From Acidobacteriota bacterium (lineage in GTDB: Bacteria > Acidobacteriota > Terriglobia > Acidiferrales > UBA7541): DNA of 37,746 bases. The position numbers were made by a program, and so were the translations under genes. This document shows positions 26,891 through 36,816 of the stretch, in pieces (position 1 is the stretch's first letter; every line of letters begins with the position of its first letter). The notes below the pieces were generated by a model. The model saw nothing but the letters and a program-made list of their open reading frames with translations. It ran no database searches and had not been told where the DNA came from. The DNA lies in contig QHYK01000092.1 in the NCBI GenBank assembly GCA_003224085.1, positions 1 through 37,746 of the forward strand, in the 5' to 3' direction.

Positions 26891-26923
26891 ATCCTTCGTT
26901 GTGGTCCCCCGTGGGGCCATGGG

Positions 26924-29362
26924 TCACTCGTAACGTAAAGCGACGAGCGGATCCACGCGCGTGGCCCGCAACGCGGGAATACTGCAAGCAATCAGCGCCA
27001 CCAGGGCCAACGCCGCGGCACCTCCTGCCAGTGATATGGGATCGTAGGGCCGCACAGCAAAAAGCAAACTACCAAGAACCCACATCAAAGCAAGCGAAAG
27101 CACAAGTCCCGCCCCAAGCCCCGCCAGCAAGAGCGACATGCCTTGCCGCACTACGAGCACCAGCACATCGCTGCGAGAGGCGCCCAGAGCCATGCGCAAA
27201 CCGATTTCCTGTTGCTGCTGCGTCACCATATAAGCTGTGACGCCGTAAAGGCCCAACGCCGCGAGCAACATCGCACCGCCCGCAAAGACGCCGAGCAGTG
27301 TCAGAGTGAGGCGGCGACGCGCCAGGGAATCGGCCATCACCTGTTCCATGGTGAGCACGTGATCCACAGGCTGCTGGGCGTCGAGGCCAAGCACAACTCT
27401 TTGCACGGCGGGAGCAAGAGTCATGGGGTCGCCGGCCGTGCGCACGGCAAGGCCCATAAAATTCGTGGAAGGAGTTTGCGCCTCAGGCCAGTAAAGCTGA
27501 ACGCGAGAGCGCGCTTCGAGGGTGCGATAGCGTACATGACGGACGACTCCGATGATGGTCATCCAGGGTAGTTTTGATTTCCGGCCGCCCACTTTGATGC
27601 GTTTTCCAACAGCGTCTTCATTAGGCCAGTACGCGCGTGCCATAGTTTCGTCAATGACAGCCACTGGCGGAGCGGTGTCCGTGTCGCGGTCTTCGATGTA
27701 ACGACCGGCAATGAGCGAAATCCCCATGGCTTGAAAAAAACCGGGCGTCACGATGCGCTGGTCGACCTCGGGGGAGGCATCGGGGCCAGAGACCACGCGA
27801 GAGTCAACGGTGGCGGTCCCGGAACTCTCACCGCTTAACGGAAGATTTGAGATGGCCCCGGCTGCTTGCACGCCAGGAAGCTGTGCCACGCGAGTGACGA
27901 GTTCGCGGTAAAAAGCTCGAGCTTGCTCGGGCTTTGTGTATTTCGCGGTAGGAAGGGCGATTTGCATGGTCAGCACGCCCTCCGGGCGGAAACCGGGGTC
28001 AACCTCGAGCAGCTTCAAAAAGCTGCGAAGAAACAGACCGGACCCCGCCAGGAGGAGAACAGCTAGAGCCGCTTCCGCAGCAACAAAGATGCGGCGCAAC
28101 TTCTGCGAACCACGGCCCTCCCTGCCCGTGCGGCCGCCCTCCTTCAAGATTTCGTAGTGAACGCCGCGGCTTGCATCAAGAGCAGGGGCAAGGCCAAACG
28201 CAATTCCCGTGCAGACGGCGACGCTGAAGGTGAAGAGCAACGCGCCGTGATCGATTCCTGTGGAGACGACTCGAGGAAGGGCGTTAACGCTGAGCGTCAC
28301 GATAACCCGCAGAAGAAGCGGCGTAAGAAGTAGGCCTAGGAAGCCGCCGAACAGAGACAAGAGCAGGCTCTCACTCAACAGTTGGCGGATAATTCGCCGC
28401 GTTCCCGCACCCAAGGCGACGCGAACGGCAATTTCCTTTCGCCTGGCAGTGCTGCGGGTTAGAAGCAGGCCCGCAACATTGGCGCATACCAGCAACAAAA
28501 CGAAACCGACCGCGCCCATCAGCACCCACAGGGACGCTTTCACATCGCCGACAGTTTCTTCCAGCAAAGGATGGAGGAACATTGCGTAATGGAAGCGTTC
28601 GTAAGGGTAGTCGCGGTTACGCTCAACGATGGACTTGGCGACTTCTTGTATATCTTCGCGGGCCTGGGCAAGAGTGACACCAGGTTTGAGCCCCGCCAGA
28701 ACCTCCAAACCGTGGTTGCCTCGATTATCCGGAGCAAAATCCTTGGGAGTGAACACTTGAGGAGTCCACAGTTCGGCCGACAAAGGATAATCAAAGCCCC
28801 CAGGCATTACGCCAATGACCTGGCAGGATCGGCCGTCGAGTACGAACTCCTTGCCGACGATCTGAGGATCGGAGCCGAAAGCCCGCTGCCAAAGGCTGTA
28901 CCCGAGAATCAGAACACGGTCGCGTCCCTCCTCTGCTTCATCGGCAGTGAAGGTACGCCCGAGCATCGGACTAACTCCCAGAATCGAGAACATGCTGGGG
29001 GAAACGACAGCGCCTTTGACGCTTTGAGGATTGCCGCTCACACCAAGATTAACGGGTCCGCCACCGAGCACGGCAACATTCGAAAAACTGCGGTTCAAGT
29101 CGCGGAGGTCGCGAAACTCCGGCGCGGAAAACCACATTTGGTCGTTAGGCAAGCCAATTCCGGTGAACCGCCCCCAGACTTTTACGAGTCCTCCAGGATT
29201 CGTATAAGGCAGTGGTTTCAGCAGAACGGTGTTGACGATGCTGAAGATGGCGCTGTTGGCTCCGATACCCAATGCAAGCGTGATCACCGTGACCAGAGTG
29301 AACCCCGGATTCCTGATCAACCCGCGAATCGCATAGCGGAGATCCTGCCATAGCGTATTCAT
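26924..29362 (-). CDS. ABC transporter permease, ADOP (duplicated FtsX/MacB) family, copy 1
   Basis: An 812-residue integral-membrane permease. It has the ADOP N-terminus (LRYAIRGLIRNPGFTLVTVI then [12 protein letters not shown]) and a MacB-like periplasmic core, then a second FtsX half. The C-terminal helices end in [11 protein letters not shown]. Two FtsX-like halves in one chain, each with helices flanking a periplasmic domain, define the family. ATG 29362 is preferred because AAAGGGAG lies nine bases upstream; an ATG at 29389 is possible. It is the last and distal gene of the permease run, 19 bases after copy 2. Function is likely mechanotransmission or export, not classical solute import; the substrate is unknown. 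Confidence 0.9.
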   Translation of the reverse strand: MNTLWQDLRYAIRGLIRNPGFTLVTVITLALGIGANSAIFSIVNTVLLKPLPYTNPGGLVKVWGRFTGIGLPNDQMWFSAPEFRDLRDLNRSFSNVAVLGGGPVNLGVSGNPQSVKGAVVSPSMFSILGVSPMLGRTFTADEAEEGRDRVLILGYSLWQRAFGSDPQIVGKEFVLDGRSCQVIGVMPGGFDYPLSAELWTPQVFTPKDFAPDNRGNHGLEVLAGLKPGVTLAQAREDIQEVAKSIVERNRDYPYERFHYAMFLHPLLEETVGDVKASLWVLMGAVGFVLLLVCANVAGLLLTRSTARRKEIAVRVALGAGTRRIIRQLLSESLLLSLFGGFLGLLLTPLLLRVIVTLSVNALPRVVSTGIDHGALLFTFSVAVCTGIAFGLAPALDASRGVHYEILKEGGRTGREGRGSQKLRRIFVAAEAALAVLLLAGSGLFLRSFLKLLEVDPGFRPEGVLTMQIALPTAKYTKPEQARAFYRELVTRVAQLPGVQAAGAISNLPLSGESSGTATVDSRVVSGPDASPEVDQRIVTPGFFQAMGISLIAGRYIEDRDTDTAPPVAVIDETMARAYWPNEDAVGKRIKVGGRKSKLPWMTIIGVVRHVRYRTLEARSRVQLYWPEAQTPSTNFMGLAVRTAGDPMTLAPAVQRVVLGLDAQQPVDHVLTMEQVMADSLARRRLTLTLLGVFAGGAMLLAALGLYGVTAYMVTQQQQEIGLRMALGASRSDVLVLVVRQGMSLLLAGLGAGLVLSLALMWVLGSLLFAVRPYDPISLAGGAAALALVALIACSIPALRATRVDPLVALRYE

Positions 29363-29381
29363 TCCCGAGGCTCCCTTTACC

Positions 29382-31793
29382 TCACTCATAGCGCAAAGCA
29401 GCCAGCGGATCCACGCGAGCCGCGCGGCGGGCCGGGACGTAGCTTGCGAAAACTGCCACGGCCACCGAAATTGCCGCCGAAACCAGATAAGACAAAACAT
29501 TGGTTGGTTTGATTTGATACAGAAGGCTACTCAGGAACCGGGAAAGCCCCAGCGCCACCGCGGTACCAACTACCACGCCAACCAGCCCAATGGCCAATCC
29601 TTGCCCCACAATAAGTCGCAGGATCTGCTTCTGCTCGGCACCTAGCGTCATGCGGATGCCGATTTCGTGCGTGCGCTGCGCGACAAACAAACTCAAGACT
29701 CCATAGATACCGATCGCCGCCAGTACGAGGGCTATGCTTGCAAAAGCACTCAGAAGCACGGAATCGAAGCTCTGTCCAGCGACCGAGCCGGCGACAACAT
29801 CCTTCATGGACCGAACCTCGGGTATCCGCTGGTCGGGGTCAAACTCCTTAATTGCCTGGCGCAAACTGGGCACGATATCCACACGGCCAACGGTGCGCAC
29901 CACCCACGCCGTCGAACCATTGAGCATGTCACCTCTCTGGGATGCGGGGATATAGACCGTGGGCGGAGCGGGGCGCATAAGCAACCTGCCCTTTACATCT
30001 CCAACTACGCCAACCACTTCGCGTGGCATGGGATTCGGGAACAGATCCCGGCCCCTGAACTTCCCAATTACGACCCGCTGGCCGATCGGATTTCCATTTC
30101 CCCACCAGCGGCGCGCGAGGGCTTCGTTGACCAAAGCCACCAGAGCACTGGTCGCCTGGTCGGTTTGCAAAATCCGGCGGCCTTGCAAGATCGGAATGCG
30201 CATGGTCTCAAAATAGTCCTCGCTGATGGCGCGGATTTCGGTCCCGCCGATGCTGTGCTCTTCATCATGCAGTCCGAAGGCTTGCGCTGGGAGATTCGCT
30301 TGCTGTGTAAGCGGTGCGACCGTTACCATCGCAGCGGAACGCACGCCGGGCAGACCTTGGATCTTCCGCAGGAATTGCTCGTGCAAATTCCATGCCTGCT
30401 CGGAAGTGAGATTCCTGGCCGGAGCAGGAGTCGTCATGGTCACGACATTGTCGGGATCAAACCCAAGCTTCTCTTGATATAGGCGGTAGAGGCTCTCTCC
30501 CAGCAAGGCTGCGCCGACCAGCAAGGCAAGCGAAAGCGCAATCTCGCAAGTCGCAAGAACGTTGCGCACGCGGCCGGGCGACGCTTTCCTAAGGGCCTGT
30601 CGTTCTTCATTTCCCACTGCGGTGATTGGATTGTTTCGCGCGGCCTGCCAATAGGAGACCAGGCCAAAAACCACGGTGGTCACCAGAAGGGTCCCCAATG
30701 TAAACAGCAAAACACTCGCATCAATACGAATCGGACCAGCCCAGGAAAAATTGAACGGCATGGAAGAAACCAAAGCTGCCAACACCCACTGAGCCGCTAG
30801 TACTCCCCCCAGTGCGCCGGCCAGCGCGAGCAAGAAGCTCTCCGCCATAAACTGCCGCAATAGTTGTCCTGCTCCTGCGCCAATGGCCACGCGAATGAAA
30901 ATCTCTCTGCCTCGAAAGGCACCGCGAGACAGCAGAAGGTTTGCGATGTTCAAGCATGCGAGGAGAAGAAGGAGTCCAGTCGCGCCAAAGAGGAGGACCA
31001 AGCTAACACGGAATTCACCGGCGAGCCAGCGCTGGTAATTGCCGATGAACACTCCGCCGTTTTTGGACGGAAATTGCTGGAAGAGAATGTTCAACTCTAT
31101 CTGAGCCTGTGCCATGGTGACTCCAGGTTTCAAGCGCGCAATCATGCGCGTGTTCCTCCCCTGATCGCCTATCGAGTCACTCCATTGCAAGGCGATGTAG
31201 GCATCGGCGGGCTGCTCGACAAAAGTGAAACTACGGGGCATCACCCCGACGATCGTGCAGAGGCGGTCATCCAATTCAATCTGCGTTCCGATCACATGGG
31301 GGTTGGCACCTAGAACATTTCTCCACGCGGCGTCGCTAAGCACGACTGCCGGGGGCGCGCCACGTTTCATGTCTTCGCTTTGGAGAGTTCGGCCAAGACC
31401 CGGGGCCGCTCCCAGCACGCGAAAGAAATCCTCGGTCACTCGTTGCGAGGTCAACCAACTCACCTGATCCTGCTGCTTCAGCTCAAGCAGAGAGCCCGGT
31501 TGGAAAGCTGCGATGGAATCAAACGCGGAGGCAGGGTGTTCCTGGAAGAAGGTAAATTGAGGCCCCGTGACGTAACCTTCCGGCTCTCCGTTCTTCAGGG
31601 ATCCACCCAGTTGCACTATTCGGTCGGGCTGCGGGTACGGCAAAGGCCTCAGGAGCACGGCGTGCAGCACACTGAAGATGGCGGTATTTGCCCCAATGCC
31701 TAATGCCAGGGTCAGGATGGCGACAGTTGCAAAGCTGGGACTTTTCAGCAGCGAGCGCATTGCATAGCGAAGGTCTTGGAAAACGGTTTTCAT
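29382..31793 (-). CDS. ABC transporter permease, ADOP family, copy 2
   Basis: An 803-residue ADOP permease beginning MKTVFQDLRYAMRSLLKS, then [20 protein letters not shown], and ending RVDPLAALRYE. The central segment GATGLLLLLACLNIANLLLS marks the end of the first FtsX half. Start ATG 31793 lies 6 bases after the stop of copy 3, so translation is probably coupled; its own ribosome-binding site is weak. Sequence blocks are shared with copies 1, 3 and 4 but interior periplasmic parts diverge, consistent with ancient duplication and specialisation. Confidence 0.9.
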   Translation of the reverse strand: MKTVFQDLRYAMRSLLKSPSFATVAILTLALGIGANTAIFSVLHAVLLRPLPYPQPDRIVQLGGSLKNGEPEGYVTGPQFTFFQEHPASAFDSIAAFQPGSLLELKQQDQVSWLTSQRVTEDFFRVLGAAPGLGRTLQSEDMKRGAPPAVVLSDAAWRNVLGANPHVIGTQIELDDRLCTIVGVMPRSFTFVEQPADAYIALQWSDSIGDQGRNTRMIARLKPGVTMAQAQIELNILFQQFPSKNGGVFIGNYQRWLAGEFRVSLVLLFGATGLLLLLACLNIANLLLSRGAFRGREIFIRVAIGAGAGQLLRQFMAESFLLALAGALGGVLAAQWVLAALVSSMPFNFSWAGPIRIDASVLLFTLGTLLVTTVVFGLVSYWQAARNNPITAVGNEERQALRKASPGRVRNVLATCEIALSLALLVGAALLGESLYRLYQEKLGFDPDNVVTMTTPAPARNLTSEQAWNLHEQFLRKIQGLPGVRSAAMVTVAPLTQQANLPAQAFGLHDEEHSIGGTEIRAISEDYFETMRIPILQGRRILQTDQATSALVALVNEALARRWWGNGNPIGQRVVIGKFRGRDLFPNPMPREVVGVVGDVKGRLLMRPAPPTVYIPASQRGDMLNGSTAWVVRTVGRVDIVPSLRQAIKEFDPDQRIPEVRSMKDVVAGSVAGQSFDSVLLSAFASIALVLAAIGIYGVLSLFVAQRTHEIGIRMTLGAEQKQILRLIVGQGLAIGLVGVVVGTAVALGLSRFLSSLLYQIKPTNVLSYLVSAAISVAVAVFASYVPARRAARVDPLAALRYE

Positions 31794-31799
31794 CTTCGC

Positions 31800-34256
31800 T
31801 CATTCATAACGCAGGGCTACGAGTGGATCCACTCGCGTGGCACGCCATGCCGGAACCCAGGCCGCGAACAACACCACGCAAGTCAACAACAGCGCCGTAC
31901 CCGCAAACGTCAAAGGATCGGTCGCGCTGACTCTATAAAGCAAGCTCGTCAGAACACGTGTTAGAGCAAAAGCTGCGATGAGGCCGCCGGCGACTCCAAG
32001 GAGCGCAAGCCGCAGGCTTTCACCGAGCACCATCCGCAAAACATCTCCGCGCGACGCACCCAGCGCGATGCGCACGCCGATTTCCTGCGTGCGCTGCGTA
32101 ACGTTAAACCGAATCAAGCCAAACAAACCTACCGCCGCCAAAGCCATCGCCATGGCCGCAAACACGCTAAGCAGCGTCACGGCAGAGCGCCGCGGTCCCA
32201 TCGACAGAGCGATGCGCTGGTCCATGGTCTTCCAATCGGAAACAGGTTGTGTGGGATCCACCTCGTGCACCGCGGCACGCATTGCGCCCGCCAGAGTTGC
32301 CGGATTGCCGCTCGTGCGGGCAATCAGGAACACCGCGGGCGAATTTTCCTGGTACAAAGGAAAATAGTAGACACCCTTTGCGGAACCTTCCGTGCCGGTC
32401 GCGGATGCTTCTTCTCCGACAACCTGGTAGTGGCGGACATGCGCGACGATGCCGACAACGGTCTTCCAGGGAACATTGTTTCCATTGCGAATGCGTTGGC
32501 CCAGCGCATCCCGATGAGGCCAATACTCATGGGCAAGATTCTCGTCGATGATGGCCACTGGCTGGCTGCCTAAACGGTCTTGATCAGTGAAATAGCGGCC
32601 ACGGAGCAGCCGAATACCCATAGTCTCGAAATAGCGCGGGCTGACGCCCCGAATGTCACCATGCGGGCCCGGATCCCCTGGCGGGGCCACGCGGCCTTCA
32701 ATGCGGAACGATGCGGAACCGCCGAAGCCGCTAAACGGCAGCGGCACTCCGGCGGCGGCGGATACTATGCCCGGCGAATTCGATAGCCGTTCGAGCGCAC
32801 TGCTAAGAAATGCAATCTGCTTGTCCGGCGTATCGTACTGGCGCTCCGGCAAGGCCATGGCGGCAGTCATCAAACCGTGAGGACGAAAACCAACATCGAC
32901 GTCTTTGAGTTTCGCCAGGCTCTTCAGGAACACGCCCGCACCGGCCAGCAACACCAGCGCCAAAGAGAGCTCCGCCACCACGAGTCCGCTGCGAAAACCA
33001 TGCCGGGCGGCAGTTCCCTCCCCCGTGCCGCGGCCTTGCTTCAAGTTTTGCTGGGGATCGATGAATGCCATTTGCCAGGCTGGGGCAGCGCCGAAAATGA
33101 TCGCCGAGGCGCCGGCAGTCAGCGCAGTAAAAAGAAGCACATACAGATCCACATGAATGTTCATGCCGGTGGAAAGATTCTCCGGAGCGAGCCACAACAA
33201 AGCATGGACTGCTTGCACGGAAACCACCAAGCCCAGGGCCATGCCGAGGAAAGCCAACACCATACTTTCCGTGAGCATCTGGCGCGCCAGCCGCCACGGC
33301 GAACCGCCGAGCGCAGTGCGGACAGCAAATTCCTTGGCTCGCGCCGAAGCACGGGCCAGCAAAAGCCCCGCGACATTCGAACACGCGATGAGCAGAACCA
33401 GACTTACAGCGCCCGAGAGGATTAACAGCGGCGTTCGAACGTCGCCATAAACAAATTCCGTGAAAGGAACCGCAAACAAGCTCCAACCGGAGGCCTTCGG
33501 GTATCCTTGCGCGCGAGGATCATCGCTGACTTGCTGAGAAGTCATTTTGAGGAAAGCCGCAGCGTTCGAAAATTTCGCTCCCGCTTGCAGGCGCGCGACG
33601 GCAAGAAAGTTTTCGTTGAAAATGTTGTTGAGCTGAAAGGCATTCTGCGGGAGCCCCAGGGGAGCCCACAAATCGGTTGGGCTCGGCCACTGGAATTCCG
33701 GCCCCATCACACCGATGATTTTGTAGGGCTGCTGGTTGAGCTGGACGGAGCGGCCAACCATTTCGGAGTCGCCACCAAAAATCGATTTCCACGTGTTGTA
33801 CGCCAGAACCACTTCACGGTTGGCGTCGGGCTGATCTTCTTCAGGAGTGAAGACGCGGCCCAACAGGGGCTTGGCCTCAAAAACGTCGAACCACTGCCAG
33901 GAGACCTGCGCGCCGCGCAGCCGCAACGGCCAAGCGCCCGTGGCGTAATTAAAATCGCTTTCCGTCTCAATGGCCGCCGCAGCGAACGTCTGCTTATTGT
34001 CCCGCACAAACGAAAAGTCCGGCGCGGAAATCACAATGCTTTTGAGGTTCAACTTTTCGTAGCGCGCGCGAACGGCAAGCAACCGCCCGGGGTGTGGAAT
34101 ACCATAAGGATGCAGTAGCAGCCCGTTCACCACGCTGAAGATAGCCGTGTTCGCGCCGATGCCAAGGGCAAGCGTAAGCACTGCAACAGTCGTGAATCCA
34201 GGGTTTTTCAGAAGTATGCGCAAGGCGTGGCGAAGATCCTGAAGGATGGTTCTCAT
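31800..34256 (-). CDS. ABC transporter permease, ADOP family, copy 3
   Basis: An 818-residue ADOP permease beginning [18 protein letters not shown], then [20 protein letters not shown], and ending [11 protein letters not shown]. The first half ends near [23 protein letters not shown] 34256 has TGAGGC upstream. The spacer to copy 4 is 102 bases, the longest within the run, and contains sequence shared with the ATPase upstream region plus two GC-rich hairpins. It could therefore hold an internal promoter or processing site that resets expression of the distal three permeases. Confidence 0.9.
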   Translation of the reverse strand: MRTILQDLRHALRILLKNPGFTTVAVLTLALGIGANTAIFSVVNGLLLHPYGIPHPGRLLAVRARYEKLNLKSIVISAPDFSFVRDNKQTFAAAAIETESDFNYATGAWPLRLRGAQVSWQWFDVFEAKPLLGRVFTPEEDQPDANREVVLAYNTWKSIFGGDSEMVGRSVQLNQQPYKIIGVMGPEFQWPSPTDLWAPLGLPQNAFQLNNIFNENFLAVARLQAGAKFSNAAAFLKMTSQQVSDDPRAQGYPKASGWSLFAVPFTEFVYGDVRTPLLILSGAVSLVLLIACSNVAGLLLARASARAKEFAVRTALGGSPWRLARQMLTESMVLAFLGMALGLVVSVQAVHALLWLAPENLSTGMNIHVDLYVLLFTALTAGASAIIFGAAPAWQMAFIDPQQNLKQGRGTGEGTAARHGFRSGLVVAELSLALVLLAGAGVFLKSLAKLKDVDVGFRPHGLMTAAMALPERQYDTPDKQIAFLSSALERLSNSPGIVSAAAGVPLPFSGFGGSASFRIEGRVAPPGDPGPHGDIRGVSPRYFETMGIRLLRGRYFTDQDRLGSQPVAIIDENLAHEYWPHRDALGQRIRNGNNVPWKTVVGIVAHVRHYQVVGEEASATGTEGSAKGVYYFPLYQENSPAVFLIARTSGNPATLAGAMRAAVHEVDPTQPVSDWKTMDQRIALSMGPRRSAVTLLSVFAAMAMALAAVGLFGLIRFNVTQRTQEIGVRIALGASRGDVLRMVLGESLRLALLGVAGGLIAAFALTRVLTSLLYRVSATDPLTFAGTALLLTCVVLFAAWVPAWRATRVDPLVALRYE

Positions 34257-34262
34257 TTTTGC

Positions 34263-34292
34263 CTCATTCCTCAGAAAATAGCCTTAAAATCG
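34263..34292 (-). promoter_or_regulatory. sequence modules shared with the ATPase leader
   Basis: On the plus strand a 17-base word CTCATTCCTCAGAAAAT (34263-34279) and CCTTAAAATCG (34282-34292) also occur at 37555-37571 and 37541-37551, in the opposite order. Both lie directly upstream of minus-strand genes of the same operon (copy 3 and the ATPase). Their role is unknown. Confidence 0.6.
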
Positions 34293-34303
34293 TTTACTTT
34301 CAG

Positions 34304-34320
34304 TGGCCGCGTTGCGGCCA
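34304..34320. other. perfect hairpin in the copy 3-copy 4 spacer
   Basis: TGGCCGC and GCGGCCA pair around the 3-base loop GTT, followed on the plus strand by TTTT. The operon is transcribed on the minus strand, where no T-run follows, so it is not a good terminator in that direction. It may act as an mRNA stability or processing structure. Confidence 0.55.
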
Positions 34321-34358
34321 TTTTCATGGTTCGCTTGTGACGCCGCAGGCGGCATGAC

Positions 34359-36779
34359 CTATTCATAGTGCAGCGCGATCAAGGGGTCCACTCTCGTCGC
34401 GCGACGCGCCGGCGACCACGAAGCAAAAAGCCCCAGCAAGGCAATCGCGCACCAAACGCTGAACATCACGAGGGGATCGCGCGGCTGAGATTCGTACACG
34501 ATGCTGGTTATTACCCGGCCGGCCGCTAAAGCAAGAACAAAGCCGACCAGCGAGCCGAAAAAGAGGAGCACCGCCGTCTTGCCTAGGATGACACGAAGAA
34601 TTTGGATGGGCCGTGCCCCGATGGCCATGCGGATGCCTATCTCGTGCGTGCGCCTGGAAACAGCATAAGCCACCAGGCCGTGGATGCCTGTTGCCGCAAG
34701 CATGATGGCAAGCAGCCCGAAGGCACTCAGCGCGACGGCTGCGGCACGCGTTGGGAGAAACGCGAAACCCAGCATCTGCTCGAGTCCGCCGGCGCCATAG
34801 AGCGGCATCTCGGGATCAAGCTTGGCCATCGCGCTGCGAACCTCGCTGACCATTTGTGCGGCCGGCAGAGAAGACTTCACCTCAAGCGTGGTCGTGGAGT
34901 TGTAACGCTGGAGGATCGGCCAAAAAACCACGGGCTGCTGCGATTCCGTGAGGCTCTCATACTTGCCGTCTTCGGCGATGCCCACAACCTCCACCAGGCT
35001 GCCGGAGTAGGACGGAAAGCGCTTGCCGACGGCGTTCTCGGTGTGAAACGCACGTTTAGCCAAAGCAAGGTTGATGATGGCGACCGGGGGAGATTTGGAA
35101 TCGTCATGCCAAGTAAACTCGCGGCCGGCGAGCAGCTTGATTCCCAGCGCAGCGAAAAATTCCGGGGAAACCTGATAATAGACCACGCCGATGCGGTCGG
35201 AAGGCCGCAGGTCCGTTTTATCCGCCGGGTACAGGGACGTGCGGGATTGGTCTATGCTGAGCGGGACGGAGTTGGAGTATGCCGCGGACTCGACGCCGGG
35301 CAGTTTCTTAATGGCTTCCAATGCTTGCCGCTGGAAGGCGCGGCCACGTTCTTCGGAATATCCAGCGAGGTTCAACTCGAATGCTGCGGTGGAAACGTGC
35401 TGCGGTTCGAAACCGAGGTTCAACTTAAAGGCTTGCTGGAGACCGCGCAAGGAGAGAAAGGAAGCGGAGACAAGAACAAAGCAGAGCGCCACTTGAATGA
35501 CGACCAGCACGTCGCGAAAAGCTAGGCGGCTGCGGCCCCAGGTGGTGGAGAGTCCGCGCAGCGTGGCATTCGGGTCGGTTCCAGAGGCGTGCCAGGCAGG
35601 AGCGGAGCCGAACAACCCGGCGGCGACTATCGAGCCCGCCAAAGCAAACAAAAAAACACGCCAATCTACCGTGACGTTCCATTGCACCGGGAAGTCCATA
35701 GGCGCACGCCAGCGGCTCAGGGCTGAGGATAGGAATGACGCCAGCAGGTAGCCGGCGCCCCCGCCTGCCAGGGAAAGCACCAGGGTTTCCGTCAAGACTT
35801 GGCGCACTACGCGCCCGCGACCAGCGCCGATGGCAAGTCGGACGGCCAGTTCGCGCTGCCGGTCGGCAGCCCGCGCCGTAAACATGCTGGCCAGGTTAGT
35901 ACAAGCCGCCAGCAGGACCAGAGAGGCCAGCACTAGCACACCGAGCCAGAAAGTCCTCGCGGGGCCGCCAATGAGATCACCGATTAAGCCGGGCTTAGTC
36001 AGTTTGAAGTGCAGGCCATCGTTTTCGCTCGGAAATTGGCGAGCCAATTCGACTGCGACAGTGTTTAGGTTTACTTCTGCCTGCGCCGGAGAGACGTTTG
36101 GCTTTAGGCGGCCTAGTAGGAAAGTATTCGACGTGCTTCGCTCGTCCAGCCAGGCCTGACTTTCGATTCGCGGCTCCATCATCATGGGCACCCAGACTTC
36201 GGGCCAATAGAAAAGCTCTGTCCCATGAAAGTCCGGCGGGGCCACGCCAAAGACCGTATACGGCAGGCGGTTGATCGGAATGGTTTTGCCGACGATGGCG
36301 GGATCGCCCCCAAATCGCGCTTGCCACGCGCCGTAGCTCAGCACTGCATAAGGGCTGTCTCCGGGATGCACGTCATCATTTTGATGGAAGAAGCGGCCCA
36401 ATGCGGGCTTGACGCCGAGGACATCGAAATAATTGCCGGTGGCAAGATAGCCCCAAATGCGCTCCGCGCCGCGATCGGTCTCTAGCTCCATGGGAGCCAT
36501 GCGGTATCCGACCAGTCCGGCAAACGTTTGATTGCGGTCGCGGAGGTCTCTGTAGTTCGGGAAGGATTGGCTCGGGCCGTAGCGCGCGTTTTCAAGGAAG
36601 GCTAACTCGCTCGGCCGCTCGACAGGTAACGGACGGAGGATGAGGGCATTCACAACGCTAAAGACCGCGACGTTCGCGCCAATGCCGAGGGCAAGCGTCA
36701 GGACCGCCACCGCAGTGAAGCCGGGGCTCCTCATCAGCATGCGCAGAGCGTAGCGGAAATTCCGAAGAATTGTGGTCAT
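34359..36779 (-). CDS. ABC transporter permease, ADOP family, copy 4 (ATPase-proximal)
   Basis: An 806-residue ADOP permease beginning MTTILRNFRYALRMLMRS, then [20 protein letters not shown], and ending RVDPLIALHYE, where His replaces the Arg of the other three. It has the same two-half layout, with LGVLVLASLVLLAACTNLAS closing the first half. ATG 36779 has a clear GGAGG site. It is the first permease after the ATPase (37 bases) and so the most likely primary partner of that ATPase. Confidence 0.9.
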   Translation of the reverse strand: MTTILRNFRYALRMLMRSPGFTAVAVLTLALGIGANVAVFSVVNALILRPLPVERPSELAFLENARYGPSQSFPNYRDLRDRNQTFAGLVGYRMAPMELETDRGAERIWGYLATGNYFDVLGVKPALGRFFHQNDDVHPGDSPYAVLSYGAWQARFGGDPAIVGKTIPINRLPYTVFGVAPPDFHGTELFYWPEVWVPMMMEPRIESQAWLDERSTSNTFLLGRLKPNVSPAQAEVNLNTVAVELARQFPSENDGLHFKLTKPGLIGDLIGGPARTFWLGVLVLASLVLLAACTNLASMFTARAADRQRELAVRLAIGAGRGRVVRQVLTETLVLSLAGGGAGYLLASFLSSALSRWRAPMDFPVQWNVTVDWRVFLFALAGSIVAAGLFGSAPAWHASGTDPNATLRGLSTTWGRSRLAFRDVLVVIQVALCFVLVSASFLSLRGLQQAFKLNLGFEPQHVSTAAFELNLAGYSEERGRAFQRQALEAIKKLPGVESAAYSNSVPLSIDQSRTSLYPADKTDLRPSDRIGVVYYQVSPEFFAALGIKLLAGREFTWHDDSKSPPVAIINLALAKRAFHTENAVGKRFPSYSGSLVEVVGIAEDGKYESLTESQQPVVFWPILQRYNSTTTLEVKSSLPAAQMVSEVRSAMAKLDPEMPLYGAGGLEQMLGFAFLPTRAAAVALSAFGLLAIMLAATGIHGLVAYAVSRRTHEIGIRMAIGARPIQILRVILGKTAVLLFFGSLVGFVLALAAGRVITSIVYESQPRDPLVMFSVWCAIALLGLFASWSPARRATRVDPLIALHYE

Positions 36780-36816
36780 GGAGTGGCCTCCAGCTAAGTT
36801 CGAAGGGCGGGATTTC

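Noticed and set aside
34304-34320. Intrinsic terminator within the permease operon
   Set aside because: The T-run is on the plus strand, opposite to transcription of the operon, so it is recorded only as a hairpin.
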